Positions 9,051 through 18,268 of a DNA stretch of 64,000 bases are shown here, piece by piece. The stretch covers positions 62,001 to 126,000 of the forward strand of contig NZ_AXAE01000017.1 in NCBI RefSeq assembly GCF_000472705.1. The letters run 5' to 3'. How positions within the stretch are numbered: the stretch's first letter is position 1; the number at the start of each line of letters is the position of its first letter. Position numbers and translations under genes: made by a program. The notes beneath the pieces are model-generated. The model saw only the letters and a list, made by a program, of their open reading frames with translations. It made no database searches and was not told where the DNA came from. The DNA is from Mesorhizobium erdmanii USDA 3471 (GTDB taxonomy: Bacteria > Pseudomonadota > Alphaproteobacteria > Rhizobiales > Rhizobiaceae).

Positions 9051-9407
9051 TCAGGCGGCGGTTTTGAATGCGTCCATCAGTCCGGCATAGGCGGCGGCGA
9101 TGCCCGCCAACGGGTTGCTGCTTCTGGAGACAGTCTCGACTTTCAGCGAGCCACCGCCGGTCGGCAAGGTCAACAGCAGGAACTGGCGATTGCCGCCGGC
9201 GCCGACGGATGCGGCCGCGACATGTTGGCCTTCGCCTTCGTTCTTGACGCACATCTTGAACAGCAGCGTGCCGCCGACCGCCTCGAGCGCGCCGCCGACA
9301 ACTTCGACAAATTCGTCTTCGGAAACAGTCTTCTCGTCCGGCACCAGATCGGCCAGACTTTCGGCCAGTGTGCTCTCCAGCGCCTTGTCGTCGAGCTGCG
9401 CGTCCAT
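9051..9407 (-). CDS. Small conserved-looking protein of unknown function
   Basis: A 118-residue acidic protein that I do not recognise. The N-terminus is rich in Asp/Glu (MDAQLDDKALESTLAESLAD). The middle contains alternating strands (GGTLLFKMCVKNEGEG, RQFLLLTLPTGGGSLKVETV) and the C-terminus is a small Ala-rich helix (AGIAAAYAGLMDAFKTAA). There is no signal peptide or membrane segment. ATG at 9407 is preceded by AGAGG. Codon use is like that of the surrounding genes, which supports a real gene. It is not clearly in an operon with its neighbours. Confidence 0.65.
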   Translation of the reverse strand: MDAQLDDKALESTLAESLADLVPDEKTVSEDEFVEVVGGALEAVGGTLLFKMCVKNEGEGQHVAAASVGAGGNRQFLLLTLPTGGGSLKVETVSRSSNPLAGIAAAYAGLMDAFKTAA

Positions 9408-9732
9408 GCGAACCTCTTTCAGTCGCCAATCGCACCCCTTTGCCCGTTAACGAAACTTAACGCCGACGATGGCCGGATTGTGGCGGATTTCCCGGTCATT
9501 TCACCGGGCAGGACATTCCCGCCATCATGATGGCTTTGGCCATCCTGCCATTTCGGTGGCACGAGGGATCGGGCGGGCGAGTTCCAAAACATGCCAGAAT
9601 TCAATCGCTTGCCGTTGCGGCACCGGCTCCGAAAATTCGTGCCCCGCGCGTGCGGGTGGCTGGACAATCCGCCCGTTCGCTTCACAATGCGCCAAAGCTA
9701 CGACGCAAAATGCGCGAGAGAGGAGGAACGGA
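9408..9732. other. Intergenic region between divergent genes
   Basis: A 325-bp gap between the 118-residue gene (minus) and the acyl-CoA ligase (plus). It should hold both promoters. Apart from the ligase ribosome-binding site AGGAGG at 9721-9726, I see no convincing promoter, hairpin or small gene. The open frame running into the ligase from 9469 lacks a family-like sequence. Confidence 0.5.
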
Positions 9733-11361
9733 ATGCTGGGCCTGATGCAGGAATGGCCGCTGCTGTGCCACAAGCTTATCGACAACGCCGAACGGCAGCA
9801 CGGGGTGCGCGAGATCGTGTCGCGCTCGATCGAGGGACCGATCGTGCGCACCACCTATGCCGACATCCATCGTCGTTCTCTTAAGGTCGCCCAGCGGCTG
9901 GAGCGCGACGGGTTTGGCTTGGGCGACCGCATCGCCACGCTGGCCTGGAACACGGCGCGCCACATCGAGGCCTGGTACGGCATCATGGGCATCGGCGCGA
10001 TCTATCACACGCTCAACCCGCGACTGTTTCCCGAGCAGATCGTCTGGATCATGAACCATGCCGAGGACAAGGCCGTCTTCGTCGACCTCACCTTCATACC
10101 GCTGCTGGAAAAGATCGCCGGTGCCGTCAAGTCGCTGAAGAAGGTGATCGTCCTGACCGACAAGGCGCGCATGCCGCAAACGTCCTTGCCCAATGCCGTC
10201 GCCTATGAGCCCTGGCTTGACGAGGTCGATGGCGATTTCGCCTGGAAGACCTTCGACGAAGGCACCGCCGCCGGCATGTGCTACACATCGGGCACGACAG
10301 GCGATCCCAAGGGCGTCGTTTACAGCCACCGTTCGAACGTGCTCCACGCCATGATCGCCGCCATGCCGGACGCGATGGGCCTGTCGTCGCGCGACACGAT
10401 CCTGCCGGTTGTGCCGATGTTCCATGCCAATGCCTGGGGTCTTGGCCAGAGCGGCCCGATGATCGGCGCCAAGCTGGTCATGCCCGGCTGCAAGATGGAC
10501 GGCGCCTCGATCTATGAACTGCTCGACACCGAGAAGGTGACGTTCAGCGCCGCCGTGCCGACCGTCTGGATGATGCTGCTGCAATATCTGGAGGAAACCG
10601 GCAGGAAGCTTCCCTATCTGAACAAGGTCGTCATCGGCGGTTCTGCCTGTCCGCGCGCGATCATGACGAGGTTCCAGGACGAGTACGGCGTCGAGGTCAT
10701 CCATGCCTGGGGCATGACTGAAATGTCGCCGCTCGGCACGTTGTGCACGTTGAAGCCGGAATATGCCGGTCTGCAGGGCGAGGCCCGGCTCGATGTCCAG
10801 CAGAAGCAGGGCTATCCGCCCTTCGGCGTCGAAATGAAGGTGACCGATGACGACAACAATGCGCAACCCTGGGACGGCAAGACCTTTGGCCGTTTGAAGG
10901 TGCGTGGACCGGCCGTTGCTCGCGCCTATTATGGCGGTGTCGGCGCGGAGCAGTTCGATGAGGACGGCTGGTTCGACACCGGGGACGTCGCTCACATCGA
11001 CGCCGGCGGCTATATGCAGATAACCGACCGGGCCAAGGACGTCATCAAGTCCGGCGGCGAATGGATTTCGACCATTGACCTGGAGAATCTGGCCGTCGGC
11101 CATCCGGACGTTGCGGAAGCGGCGGCCATCGGCGTCCATCACTCCAAATGGGGCGAGCGGCCCTTGCTGGTCGTCGTCGCCAAGCCGGGCAAGGAGCCGA
11201 CCAAGGCGGATATTCTCGGTTTCATGGACGGCAAGGTGGCCAAGTGGTGGATGCCCGACGATGTCGCTTTCGTCGGCGAAATACCGCATACCGCCACCGG
11301 CAAGATCCAGAAGATCACCCTGCGCCAGCAGTTCAGGGACTACCGCTTGCCGACGGATTGA
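9733..11361 (+). CDS. Acyl-CoA ligase (AMP-binding, medium/long-chain type)
   Basis: A 542-residue adenylate-forming enzyme that activates a carboxylic acid, probably a fatty acid, to its CoA thioester through an acyl-AMP. The P-loop is [18 protein letters not shown]. The adenine region is [13 protein letters not shown], the hinge and Asp motif is [12 protein letters not shown], and the C-terminal catalytic Lys lies in [10 protein letters not shown]. The length and the [11 protein letters not shown] segment fit the FadD/AlkK-type long- or medium-chain ligases; the chain length cannot be read. ATG at 9733 with a perfect AGGAGG 7 bp upstream sets the start. It is probably cytosolic or membrane-associated. 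Confidence 0.93.
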   Translation: MLGLMQEWPLLCHKLIDNAERQHGVREIVSRSIEGPIVRTTYADIHRRSLKVAQRLERDGFGLGDRIATLAWNTARHIEAWYGIMGIGAIYHTLNPRLFPEQIVWIMNHAEDKAVFVDLTFIPLLEKIAGAVKSLKKVIVLTDKARMPQTSLPNAVAYEPWLDEVDGDFAWKTFDEGTAAGMCYTSGTTGDPKGVVYSHRSNVLHAMIAAMPDAMGLSSRDTILPVVPMFHANAWGLGQSGPMIGAKLVMPGCKMDGASIYELLDTEKVTFSAAVPTVWMMLLQYLEETGRKLPYLNKVVIGGSACPRAIMTRFQDEYGVEVIHAWGMTEMSPLGTLCTLKPEYAGLQGEARLDVQQKQGYPPFGVEMKVTDDDNNAQPWDGKTFGRLKVRGPAVARAYYGGVGAEQFDEDGWFDTGDVAHIDAGGYMQITDRAKDVIKSGGEWISTIDLENLAVGHPDVAEAAAIGVHHSKWGERPLLVVVAKPGKEPTKADILGFMDGKVAKWWMPDDVAFVGEIPHTATGKIQKITLRQQFRDYRLPTD

Positions 11362-11441
11362 CGGGATATTGCGTGTTTCGGCTTCAAGCCGCCGCGAAAA
11401 GGCACTAAATCTCCGTCCGGGTTGGGGCAGCGCAGAGAACA

Positions 11442-12227
11442 ATGATTAGCATTCCCGAACGGCGAACGTCGAAGGCTGCCGGCTGGTCGCGGCGCACGGC
11501 CGCATTTTCAATGGTGCTTTTGCTGACCGACTTCGTCGGCCATCGCTTCGATCTCGTCGAAACGCCGGTGTTCCTGTGGGTTTTGAGCATTGTCGCGCTG
11601 CTGGCGGCGCTGGCGCTGCTGTTTGCCGCCTTCGCCTTTTCGAGGCTGTGGAAATTCGGCGATCGCGGCGGCCGCGACCTGACTGTCGGCGCCTTGCTGG
11701 CACTGCTGGTGCTGGTCCCCTATGGCGTTGCCGCCTACTGGGCGACGATCTATCCGCCGCTCAGGGACATCTCGACCGATTTCGACGATCCGCCCGCGCT
11801 CGACGTCGGCGACCGGACAAAGGACATGAATGTGCTTGTCCCATCCACGCCAGGCGAACAGCGGCTGCAGAGCGACAGCTATCCGCTGGTCACCGCGCGC
11901 AGCTACGACCTGCCATTCGAGACCATCGTCAATGCCGTCGAAACCGTGCTCGACCGGCGCGGTTGGGAGCTGTCCGAACCCTATCCCGACCCTGCCGGGC
12001 AAAGCGCTGTAACCATCACCGCTGTCGCCAAGGGTTTCGTGCTCGGCCTTCCGGCCGATGTGGCGATCCGCGTAACGGACGACGGCGATACGGTGATCGT
12101 CGACATGCGGTCGGCTTCGCGTTACGGCCGCTACGATCTTGGCGACAATGCCCAGCGCATCACCGATTTTCTGGCGGAACTGGATCAGGAGGTCGCCGGT
12201 CAGGTGGGTGCGGCGCCTGCCGAGTGA
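11442..12227 (+). CDS. DUF1499 domain membrane protein
   Basis: A 261-residue protein with two or three hydrophobic segments in the first 105 residues (around 22-66 and 81-103), followed by a soluble DUF1499 domain (VTARSYDLPFETIVNAVETV, KGFVLGLPADVAIRV, VDMRSASRYGRYDLG). DUF1499 has no settled function; RSxSRxGxxDxGxN-like residues are its hallmark and are present. It starts 80 bp after the acyl-CoA ligase on the same strand and could be cotranscribed. An inner-membrane location with the DUF outside the cytosol is an inference. Confidence 0.88.
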   Translation: MISIPERRTSKAAGWSRRTAAFSMVLLLTDFVGHRFDLVETPVFLWVLSIVALLAALALLFAAFAFSRLWKFGDRGGRDLTVGALLALLVLVPYGVAAYWATIYPPLRDISTDFDDPPALDVGDRTKDMNVLVPSTPGEQRLQSDSYPLVTARSYDLPFETIVNAVETVLDRRGWELSEPYPDPAGQSAVTITAVAKGFVLGLPADVAIRVTDDGDTVIVDMRSASRYGRYDLGDNAQRITDFLAELDQEVAGQVGAAPAE

Positions 12228-12298
12228 AGTCCAGAACATCTTGCGGCCAGGCGGATTCGCGCAGTGCCGCACGAATGTGGCTTCTATCTGCGAGCGGA

Positions 12299-13297
12299 CT
12301 ACTCGGCCGGCTCGAACCTGCCTTGCAGCAAGATCGTCGCGACCGGACCAAGCGGATTGGCGATCCGGCTCTCGAGGACCGCGATTAGTTTGTGCCCGAC
12401 ATCTGCCATGTCCACGGAATGAACGTCGATGTTCGCCGGCAGGAAACGCGCCAGACGCGTATTGTCACGGGTGACGATGTGAACGTCGCGGCCCGGCACC
12501 AGACCCCGTCTGCCGAGAGCGTGTAACGCGCCAAGAAGGCCCAGTTCGTTGGCGCATGCCAGGCCTGTCGGAGGATCTGACGACGCCAGCAGGCGATCGA
12601 ACCAGGCCGCGCTCGATTCCATTGTGAACGTGCCGTCACCGATCAGCGATTGGTCGATCGGGATACCGGCCTCGGCCATTGCCCTTCTATAGCCGGCGAG
12701 ACGCGTGGCGCTCGCCTGATCCTTCTGCACGAGAAGTTGTAGAGCAATGCGTCGACATCCCTTGTCCATGAGCCGCCGGGTCGCCTCATAGGCGATCTGT
12801 TCATTGTCGATATCGACATAAGGATAGGCGATGTCCAGGTCGGTTCTTCCAAACGCGACGAACGGTATGCCCTGATCCAGCAGCAGCTTGACGCGCGGAT
12901 CGCCCGAGACCATGCGCGTGATGATCAGACCGTCCGCGCTGTGCGCCTGAAGCAGGCGCTGCACGCTTTCGACGGGATCGTCGTCGGGCGTGGTGGAATA
13001 GATGGACAGACTATAGCCCGCTTGCCGCGCCGCCAGTGTCAGTCCTTCGATCAAAGGAAGCTTCGCCAGATCCGACAGGTAGTCGCGTGTTTCCATCGGC
13101 AGCACCGCCGTCAGCGTCAGGGTCTGTCCGGTTTTCAGCGCGCGGCCGTGATGGTTCGGGACATAGCCGACCCGCTTCGCCACCTCCTTGACGCGCGCCA
13201 CGGTCGAGGGATGCACCTCCGGCCCGTCCTTCAACGCGCGTGATACCGTGGTCACCGAAAGGGAAAGTTCCGCCGCGATCTGTTTTAGATTGGCCAT
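12299..13297 (-). CDS. LacI-family transcriptional repressor
   Basis: A 332-residue regulator. The N-terminal helix-turn-helix reads MANLKQIAAELSLSVTTVSR, followed by the hinge helix region VPNHHGRALKTG. A periplasmic-binding-protein-like sensor domain follows (LIEGLTLAARQAGYSLSIY, VDIDNEQIAYEATRRLMDKG). ATG at 13297 is chosen over an open upstream extension because it begins the canonical DNA-binding domain and keeps the operator region non-coding. It is divergent from the ABC operon at 13511. Two GTAACGTTAC palindromes lie between, which suggests control of itself and of the operon. The inducer is unknown; it is probably the transported compound or a product. Confidence 0.94.
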   Translation of the reverse strand: MANLKQIAAELSLSVTTVSRALKDGPEVHPSTVARVKEVAKRVGYVPNHHGRALKTGQTLTLTAVLPMETRDYLSDLAKLPLIEGLTLAARQAGYSLSIYSTTPDDDPVESVQRLLQAHSADGLIITRMVSGDPRVKLLLDQGIPFVAFGRTDLDIAYPYVDIDNEQIAYEATRRLMDKGCRRIALQLLVQKDQASATRLAGYRRAMAEAGIPIDQSLIGDGTFTMESSAAWFDRLLASSDPPTGLACANELGLLGALHALGRRGLVPGRDVHIVTRDNTRLARFLPANIDVHSVDMADVGHKLIAVLESRIANPLGPVATILLQGRFEPAE

Positions 13298-13341
13298 GTC
13301 GCCCGACTTCATTTGCGAAAGCGCCGGCTGATTTGCTTGGC

Positions 13342-13359
13342 ATCGTAACGTTACCGGAT
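13342..13359. promoter_or_regulatory. LacI-type operator, repressor-proximal copy
   Basis: ATCGTAACGTTACCGGAT contains the perfect 10-bp palindrome GTAACGTTAC (13345-13354) with a central CG typical of LacI-family sites. It lies 45 bp upstream of the repressor start, where it could mediate autorepression. The same core occurs at 13445-13454. Confidence 0.7.
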
Positions 13360-13440
13360 TCGACCCGAGGGTCAAATCCGCGCTCGCCGAAACTGACCGA
13401 GTCCGCCTGAAAGCAGCTTGACTCTGAGGCATTTCGCGGT

Positions 13441-13458
13441 AATCGTAACGTTACGATT
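13441..13458. promoter_or_regulatory. LacI-type operator, transporter-proximal copy
   Basis: A perfect 18-bp palindrome, AATCGTAACGTTACGATT, 52 bp upstream of the substrate-binding protein start. A possible -35 element CTTGAC (13417-13422) precedes it at a distance that would put the -10 in the operator. The centre is 100 bp from the centre of the first site, so DNA looping between the two is possible. Confidence 0.8.
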
Positions 13459-13510
13459 TTAAAAAAAGCCCACATAAGGCGATATTTCGAAGAATCCTGG
13501 AGGAGAACAC

Positions 13511-14554
13511 ATGTCACGGTTACTACGCATTTCGCTGGCGGCGATCGCAGTCTCGGCCGCCGTGCCCGTCTATGCCCAATCAGTCACCATCACGACCGCG
13601 GGCGGCGATTATGGCAACGCCATGAAGGAGGCGATGTGGGCGCCTGCCGCAAAGGAACTTGGCTATGATGTTCGCGAGGAGACGCAGAGCGATGGCCTTG
13701 CCGCTTTGAAGATGCAGGTCACCGCGGGTGCGGTCACCACCGACATCATCCACCTTGGCTCGCCGGAAGGCGCGCAGGCGGCCGCCCAGTCGCTGCTGGA
13801 GCCGCTTGATTACAAGATCATCGATCCCAACTCCGTGCCGGCCGGCGCAAAGTCCGATTACTGCTATCCGTTCGACTCTTATGGCACCGTCATGTCGTGG
13901 AGCACCAAGACCTATGGCGAGAATCCACCAAAGACCTGGGCGGAGTTCTGGGACGTTGCCAAATTCCCGGGCCGTCGCGCGCTGCGCGCCAACGCGCAGG
14001 ACCTGATCGAGATCGCGCTTCTCTCCGACGGCGTGGCGCCGGCGGACGTCTATCCCACGCTCAGCACGCCCGAGGGCCTGGCGCGCGCCATCAAGCGGCT
14101 TGAGGCGATCAAACCCAATGTCTCCGTGTGGTGGACCTCCGGAGCGCAGTCGGCGCAATTGCTGAAGGACGGCGAGGCGGATCTGGTCGTTACCTGGAAT
14201 GGGCGAGCCCAGACGGTGAAGGCGGACGGCGGCTCGGTTGACTACACATTCAAAGGTTCCGTCATCGGCACGGACTGCCTTGGGGTGCCGAAGGGAGCGC
14301 CGAACAAGGAAGCGGCCATGAAGCTCATCGCGGCAATGACGCAGCCCGCACGGGTGGCGAAGCTAACCGACTTCATCGCCTATGGTCCGGTCAATCCTGC
14401 CGGCTATGAGGGTGGTCTTATCCCTCAAGATCGCCTGAAAACCCTGGCGACGGCGCCTGAAAACGTTGGCACCTCGGTGTTTTCGAACGCTGACTGGTGG
14501 GTTAAGAACGGCGAGGCCGCTCAAAAAGCCTTCGATGAAATGATGGGTCGCTGA
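13511..14554 (+). CDS. ABC transporter substrate-binding protein (PotD-like)
   Basis: A 347-residue periplasmic binding protein with a clear signal peptide (MSRLLRISLAAIAVSAAVPV, probable cut after YA). The mature start VTITTAGGDYGNAMKEAMW, the PKTWAEFWDVAKFPGRRAL segment and SVWWTSGAQSAQLLKDGEAD are typical of the polyamine/iron-type solute-binding family. GGAGGAG lies just before ATG 13511. It is the first gene of a five-gene operon whose transporter subunits follow in PotA, PotB, PotC order. Polyamine is the default substrate for the family, but the LacI repressor and the terminal phosphorylase gene point to other possibilities such as a nucleoside. Confidence 0.9.
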   Translation: MSRLLRISLAAIAVSAAVPVYAQSVTITTAGGDYGNAMKEAMWAPAAKELGYDVREETQSDGLAALKMQVTAGAVTTDIIHLGSPEGAQAAAQSLLEPLDYKIIDPNSVPAGAKSDYCYPFDSYGTVMSWSTKTYGENPPKTWAEFWDVAKFPGRRALRANAQDLIEIALLSDGVAPADVYPTLSTPEGLARAIKRLEAIKPNVSVWWTSGAQSAQLLKDGEADLVVTWNGRAQTVKADGGSVDYTFKGSVIGTDCLGVPKGAPNKEAAMKLIAAMTQPARVAKLTDFIAYGPVNPAGYEGGLIPQDRLKTLATAPENVGTSVFSNADWWVKNGEAAQKAFDEMMGR

Positions 14555-14592
14555 GTCTATGGTGCATCAGCGCTAGACGTTCGAGCCTCACC

Positions 14593-15630
14593 ATGAAGTC
14601 GCTCCCGATCATCATCGACAGCGTGCGCAAGACCTATGGATCTTACGTCGCGCTGGACGATGTATCGCTCGACATTCGGGCTGGCGAATTCTTGACGCTG
14701 CTGGGGCCATCCGGGTCGGGCAAGACCACTTTGCTCATGGCTCTGGCCGGGTTTGTCCGTCCCGATTCCGGCAAGCTTCTGTTGGGGGATCGGGACATCA
14801 CCCGCCTGGCCCCCAACAAGCGCGACATCGGCATCGTATTCCAGAACTATGCCTTGTTTCCTCATATGAGCGTCCTGGCGAATGTCGAGTATCCGTTGGC
14901 GCTGCGTAAGACGCCGAAAGCGGAGGCTCGGCAGCGGGCGCTTGACACCTTGGCCCGCGTGAAGCTGGAAGGTCTGTCGGAGCGCAACATTGCCGCGCTG
15001 TCCGGCGGCCAGCGCCAGCGGGTGGCGCTGGCGCGGGCCATCGTCTTCGAACCGCGCGTGATGTTGATGGACGAGCCGCTGTCGGCGCTCGACAGGAATC
15101 TGCGCGAAACCATGCAGTACGAGATTAGGCGTCTGCACGATGATCTGGGGATAACCACGATCTATGTGACGCATGACCAGCGCGAGGCGCTGACCATGTC
15201 CGACCGGGTTGCGGTGATGAATTCCGGCCGCATCCAGCAGATCGACACGCCGCAGCGAATTTATGATCGTCCGTCGACCCGCTTCGTCGCGCAGTTCATG
15301 GGCGAGGCCAACATTCTGGCCCCGGGCTTGGTGCGCACAATCGACGGCGGCGATGCATCTCACGAGACCCTGATGATCCGCGCGGAAAACTTCCACCTGG
15401 ATGCCAGGCTCGCCGGGCCCGACGCAGTGGCGCTCGAAGGAATGCTGCGCGCCAAGGCGTTTCGCGGCGAGAACTGGCTTTTGACGCTGGCCCCTCACGG
15501 TGGGCAGGAAGTTCTTGTCTGCATTCCGTCGGCACTCGCCGGCGGCTGCGCCGAGCTTGCCACCGGCCAGCGGGTGACCGTGTATGCATCGGCAGCGAAA
15601 GCTCACGCCATACCGGGAGCCATGGCGTGA
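14593..15630 (+). CDS. ABC transporter ATP-binding protein (PotA-like)
   Basis: A 345-residue importer ATPase. Walker A is GPSGSGKTT, the Q-loop is FQNYALFPHMSV, the signature is LSGGQRQRVALARA, Walker B is VMLMDEPLSALD and the switch His lies in YVTHDQREALTMSD. After residue 240 a TOBE-like domain follows (FMGEANILAPG, GQRVTVYASAAKAHA), as in PotA/CysA/MalK-type subunits. It is separated by 38 bp from the binding-protein gene and overlaps the next permease gene by 4 bp. It acts at the cytoplasmic face of the uptake complex. Confidence 0.95.
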   Translation: MKSLPIIIDSVRKTYGSYVALDDVSLDIRAGEFLTLLGPSGSGKTTLLMALAGFVRPDSGKLLLGDRDITRLAPNKRDIGIVFQNYALFPHMSVLANVEYPLALRKTPKAEARQRALDTLARVKLEGLSERNIAALSGGQRQRVALARAIVFEPRVMLMDEPLSALDRNLRETMQYEIRRLHDDLGITTIYVTHDQREALTMSDRVAVMNSGRIQQIDTPQRIYDRPSTRFVAQFMGEANILAPGLVRTIDGGDASHETLMIRAENFHLDARLAGPDAVALEGMLRAKAFRGENWLLTLAPHGGQEVLVCIPSALAGGCAELATGQRVTVYASAAKAHAIPGAMA

Positions 15631-16514
15631 CCATCGCCGCCGATCCTGCGCTCGCCGCCGGTGCGCGAAGTGAACGGCGGTTCTTCCTTGCGCTTTCGCT
15701 ACCGGCGCTTGTCATCGTCGGACTGGCGGCGATACTGCCCATCCTCTGGATTATCCGGCAATCCTTCCTGACCACAGGGGGTGAGTACACTGTCGGCAAC
15801 TACGAGAAGGTGCTTTCGAGTGGACTGACATGGTCGGCACTCATAACAACCGTTGAGCTGTCCCTGGGGACGCTGGCGTTCTGCATCCTTCTAGGCACCC
15901 CCCTGGCGCTCGCTCTGGCCAGCGTCAGGCCAAGGGTGGCCAATTTGCTGATGGCTTTCGTCATGCTGCCGCTGTGGACCTCCATTCTGGTGCGCACCTA
16001 TGGCTGGCTGGTGCTGTTGCGGCGCGATGGCCTGATCAACGCGGCTTTGACGGGCTCGGGGCTGACAGCGGAACCGTTGCCCCTGGTCTACAACTTCACG
16101 GGAACGCTGATCGGCATGGTCCACTACATGCTGCCGCTCTTTCTGCTGCCCGTTTATGCCGCGATGCGCGATATCGACGCAAACCTTGTTCGCGCATCGG
16201 CGAGCATGGGAGCGACGCTCGGGCAGGTGATCCGCACCGTCATTCTGCCGCTTTCGGCCGGCGGCATCTTCTCGGGTTCGATGATCGTTTTCATCTACAC
16301 CATAGGTTTTTTCATCACGCCGGCGGTGCTGGGCGGCGGCAAGGTAAATCCTCTTTCCATCCGGATCGAGCGCACGCTGTCGACCTTTCAGGACTGGGGT
16401 TCGGCGAGCGTCCTGGGCATTCTGCTGCTCGTTCTCATGGCGCTTGTCGGTGCGATGTTCCTGGTGGCGCGGCGACTGGTGGCGCGCAACAAAGTCGGTG
16501 CGGCCCATGCTTGA
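15627..16514 (+). CDS. ABC transporter permease (PotB-like)
   Basis: A 295-residue inner-membrane subunit with about six hydrophobic segments. The coupling (EAA-like) loop reads ASASMGATLGQVIRTVILPLS, placing this protein with the PotB/PotC group. GTG at 15627 overlaps the stop of the ATPase gene (GTGA), which indicates translational coupling. It forms the membrane channel with the next gene product. Confidence 0.94.
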   Translation: MTIAADPALAAGARSERRFFLALSLPALVIVGLAAILPILWIIRQSFLTTGGEYTVGNYEKVLSSGLTWSALITTVELSLGTLAFCILLGTPLALALASVRPRVANLLMAFVMLPLWTSILVRTYGWLVLLRRDGLINAALTGSGLTAEPLPLVYNFTGTLIGMVHYMLPLFLLPVYAAMRDIDANLVRASASMGATLGQVIRTVILPLSAGGIFSGSMIVFIYTIGFFITPAVLGGGKVNPLSIRIERTLSTFQDWGSASVLGILLLVLMALVGAMFLVARRLVARNKVGAAHA

Positions 16515-17298
16515 AGCCTATCCGGACAACAGGCTGGCCCGCATCTTGCTGTGGGGCTTTTCCGCACTCGCAATGGCGTTCTTGATGCTGCCGACGCTGG
16601 TGGTCGTGCCACTCTCCTTTTCGGCGTCCGATCTTCTCGAATTTCCGCCGCGCGCATACTCGCTGCGCTGGTACGAGAATTTCTTCGGTTCGGCGACATG
16701 GATGGCCGGACTGAGGACGAGCCTGATCCTTGGGACGTTGACAGCGATGGTCGCGGTGCCTTTAGGGCTGCTGGCCTGCATCTCGATGAACCGGCTCGGC
16801 GGAAAGACCGCCTCAGCCATTCAAGGTGTTCTGCTCGCCCCCTCCATCGTGCCGGGAATCCTGCTTGCGATCGGCCTCTTCTTCGTGCTGGCGGCGCAAG
16901 GCCTGGTCGGAACGCTGTTCGGCGTGCTGGTCGGACATGTGGTGCTGGCCATTCCGGTCGTGTGCATCGTGCTGTTGCCTGCCGTGGCCCGCTTCGACTG
17001 GAACCAAGTCCAGGCGGCGCGCAGCCTTGGCGCGGACTGGGCGAGGGCCATCGGCGGAATAATCGTCCCGCAACTTCAAATCAGCCTGTTGTCGGCGACA
17101 TTGATGGCCTTCCTGACGTCGCTCGACGAGTCCGTCATTTCGATCTTCGTCGCCAGTGGTCGCAACAGCACCCTGCCGAAGCTCATGTTCCTGTCGCTAC
17201 GTGATCAGATCGATCCGACCATCGCGGCGATCTCGACATTGTGGACCGCCATCGTCGTAATCGTCGTCCTGATCGTGACCCTTCGCCAAAAATCCTGA
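16507..17298 (+). CDS. ABC transporter permease (PotC-like)
   Basis: A 263-residue permease with about six membrane segments and the coupling loop AARSLGADWARAIGGIIVPQ. The family feature FLTSLDESVISIFV follows it. ATG at 16507 overlaps the preceding permease by 8 bp; an open extension upstream is ignored because it would run deeper into that gene. It is the second half of the heterodimeric channel. Confidence 0.94.
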   Translation: MLEAYPDNRLARILLWGFSALAMAFLMLPTLVVVPLSFSASDLLEFPPRAYSLRWYENFFGSATWMAGLRTSLILGTLTAMVAVPLGLLACISMNRLGGKTASAIQGVLLAPSIVPGILLAIGLFFVLAAQGLVGTLFGVLVGHVVLAIPVVCIVLLPAVARFDWNQVQAARSLGADWARAIGGIIVPQLQISLLSATLMAFLTSLDESVISIFVASGRNSTLPKLMFLSLRDQIDPTIAAISTLWTAIVVIVVLIVTLRQKS

Positions 17299-17312
17299 CC
17301 GAGACTGGAAAC

Positions 17313-18233
17313 ATGCCTGCCCATCATCATGCAACCGCCGAACTGACGGATCAACCCACGGACATACCCCAGGTGGGGTTGGCGATCATCACCGGGTCGG
17401 CAAACTGGGGGCTTGCCTTCCCGGAAGATGTCCAGGTCGATGGCGTGCGCACCTTGCAGCGCGACATGAGTTTTGAAACGCCTTTCGGCCGCACCGACAA
17501 CTGGAAGCTGCTCGAGTTCGATGCGTCGATTACCGCCGAAGGCAAAACAAAACGCGCCTTGTGCATGTATTCGCACGGCAATCCCCGCGACCATATCGAT
17601 CATTCCTGCCATCGCCGCGCATTCTGGGTGCTGATGCGGGCGGGTGTCCGACAGGTCCTGTCCTGCTCGACCGTTGGCGCCGTCAACAAGGCCATCAAGC
17701 CCGGCGACATGGTGGTGAACGCCGATATTATCGAACTGACGCAGACACCTTTTTCGCTGCTTCCTGGCCGCCAGAGCTTCGACTGCTCGGGCAAGCAGAT
17801 CGTATGTCCAAGATGCGCGGCGGTTTTGGTCGAAACCGCCCGCCGTCATTGGCCAGCCGAATGCCGTGTTCACGGCATCGAACAGCAGTTGGTCGCCGCC
17901 CACTGTTACGGGCCGCGGCTTACGACCCCGGCCGAGGCCCTGGCGTTCCGCAGCATGGGGGCGGATGTGCTCAACCATTCGATCGCCCCCGAAGCCACCT
18001 TGTCGCGAGAGATCGGCGCGTGTTTCGTGCCTTGCGCGTTCGTGACGGCAGGTTTCAACGACTATATGGACCGCAACCGCCAGCAATTGCTTCAGGAGGA
18101 CGTGTTGCCGAACTTGTCCATGACCGCCTCGCGGGTCGCGCTGGAAACCGCCGCACGACTCCCTGCCAATCCGGAATGTTCTTGCCAGGGTTTGAAGTCG
18201 CCTCAACCAGAAGAACGGTCCAGCCGGTTCTGA
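17313..18233 (+). CDS. Divergent purine nucleoside / methylthioadenosine phosphorylase-family protein
   Basis: A 306-residue protein related to the MTA phosphorylase/PNP family. Family-like parts are IITGSANWG near residue 25 (phosphate loop), YSHGNPRDHIDHS, SCSTVGAVNKAIKPGDMVV and ALAFRSMGADVLNHSIAPEA. The catalytic stretch that is usually TDYD in MTAP reads VTAGFND here, and the phosphate-site PS-NY-AN segment is replaced by DHSCHRRAF. It also carries CPRC and CSC cysteine motifs. It should split a nucleoside with phosphate, but its substrate may not be MTA. It starts 14 bp after the last permease gene, so uptake and cleavage of the same compound is likely. Confidence 0.72.
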   Translation: MPAHHHATAELTDQPTDIPQVGLAIITGSANWGLAFPEDVQVDGVRTLQRDMSFETPFGRTDNWKLLEFDASITAEGKTKRALCMYSHGNPRDHIDHSCHRRAFWVLMRAGVRQVLSCSTVGAVNKAIKPGDMVVNADIIELTQTPFSLLPGRQSFDCSGKQIVCPRCAAVLVETARRHWPAECRVHGIEQQLVAAHCYGPRLTTPAEALAFRSMGADVLNHSIAPEATLSREIGACFVPCAFVTAGFNDYMDRNRQQLLQEDVLPNLSMTASRVALETAARLPANPECSCQGLKSPQPEERSSRF

Positions 18234-18268
18234 GGCAGGGTAGTGCAAGGTCGTGGCGAGGTCTTGGA

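Noticed and set aside
9682..11442. A 586-residue frame opposite the acyl-CoA ligase
   Set aside because: No family motif; it is fully antisense to a gene with clear catalytic motifs.
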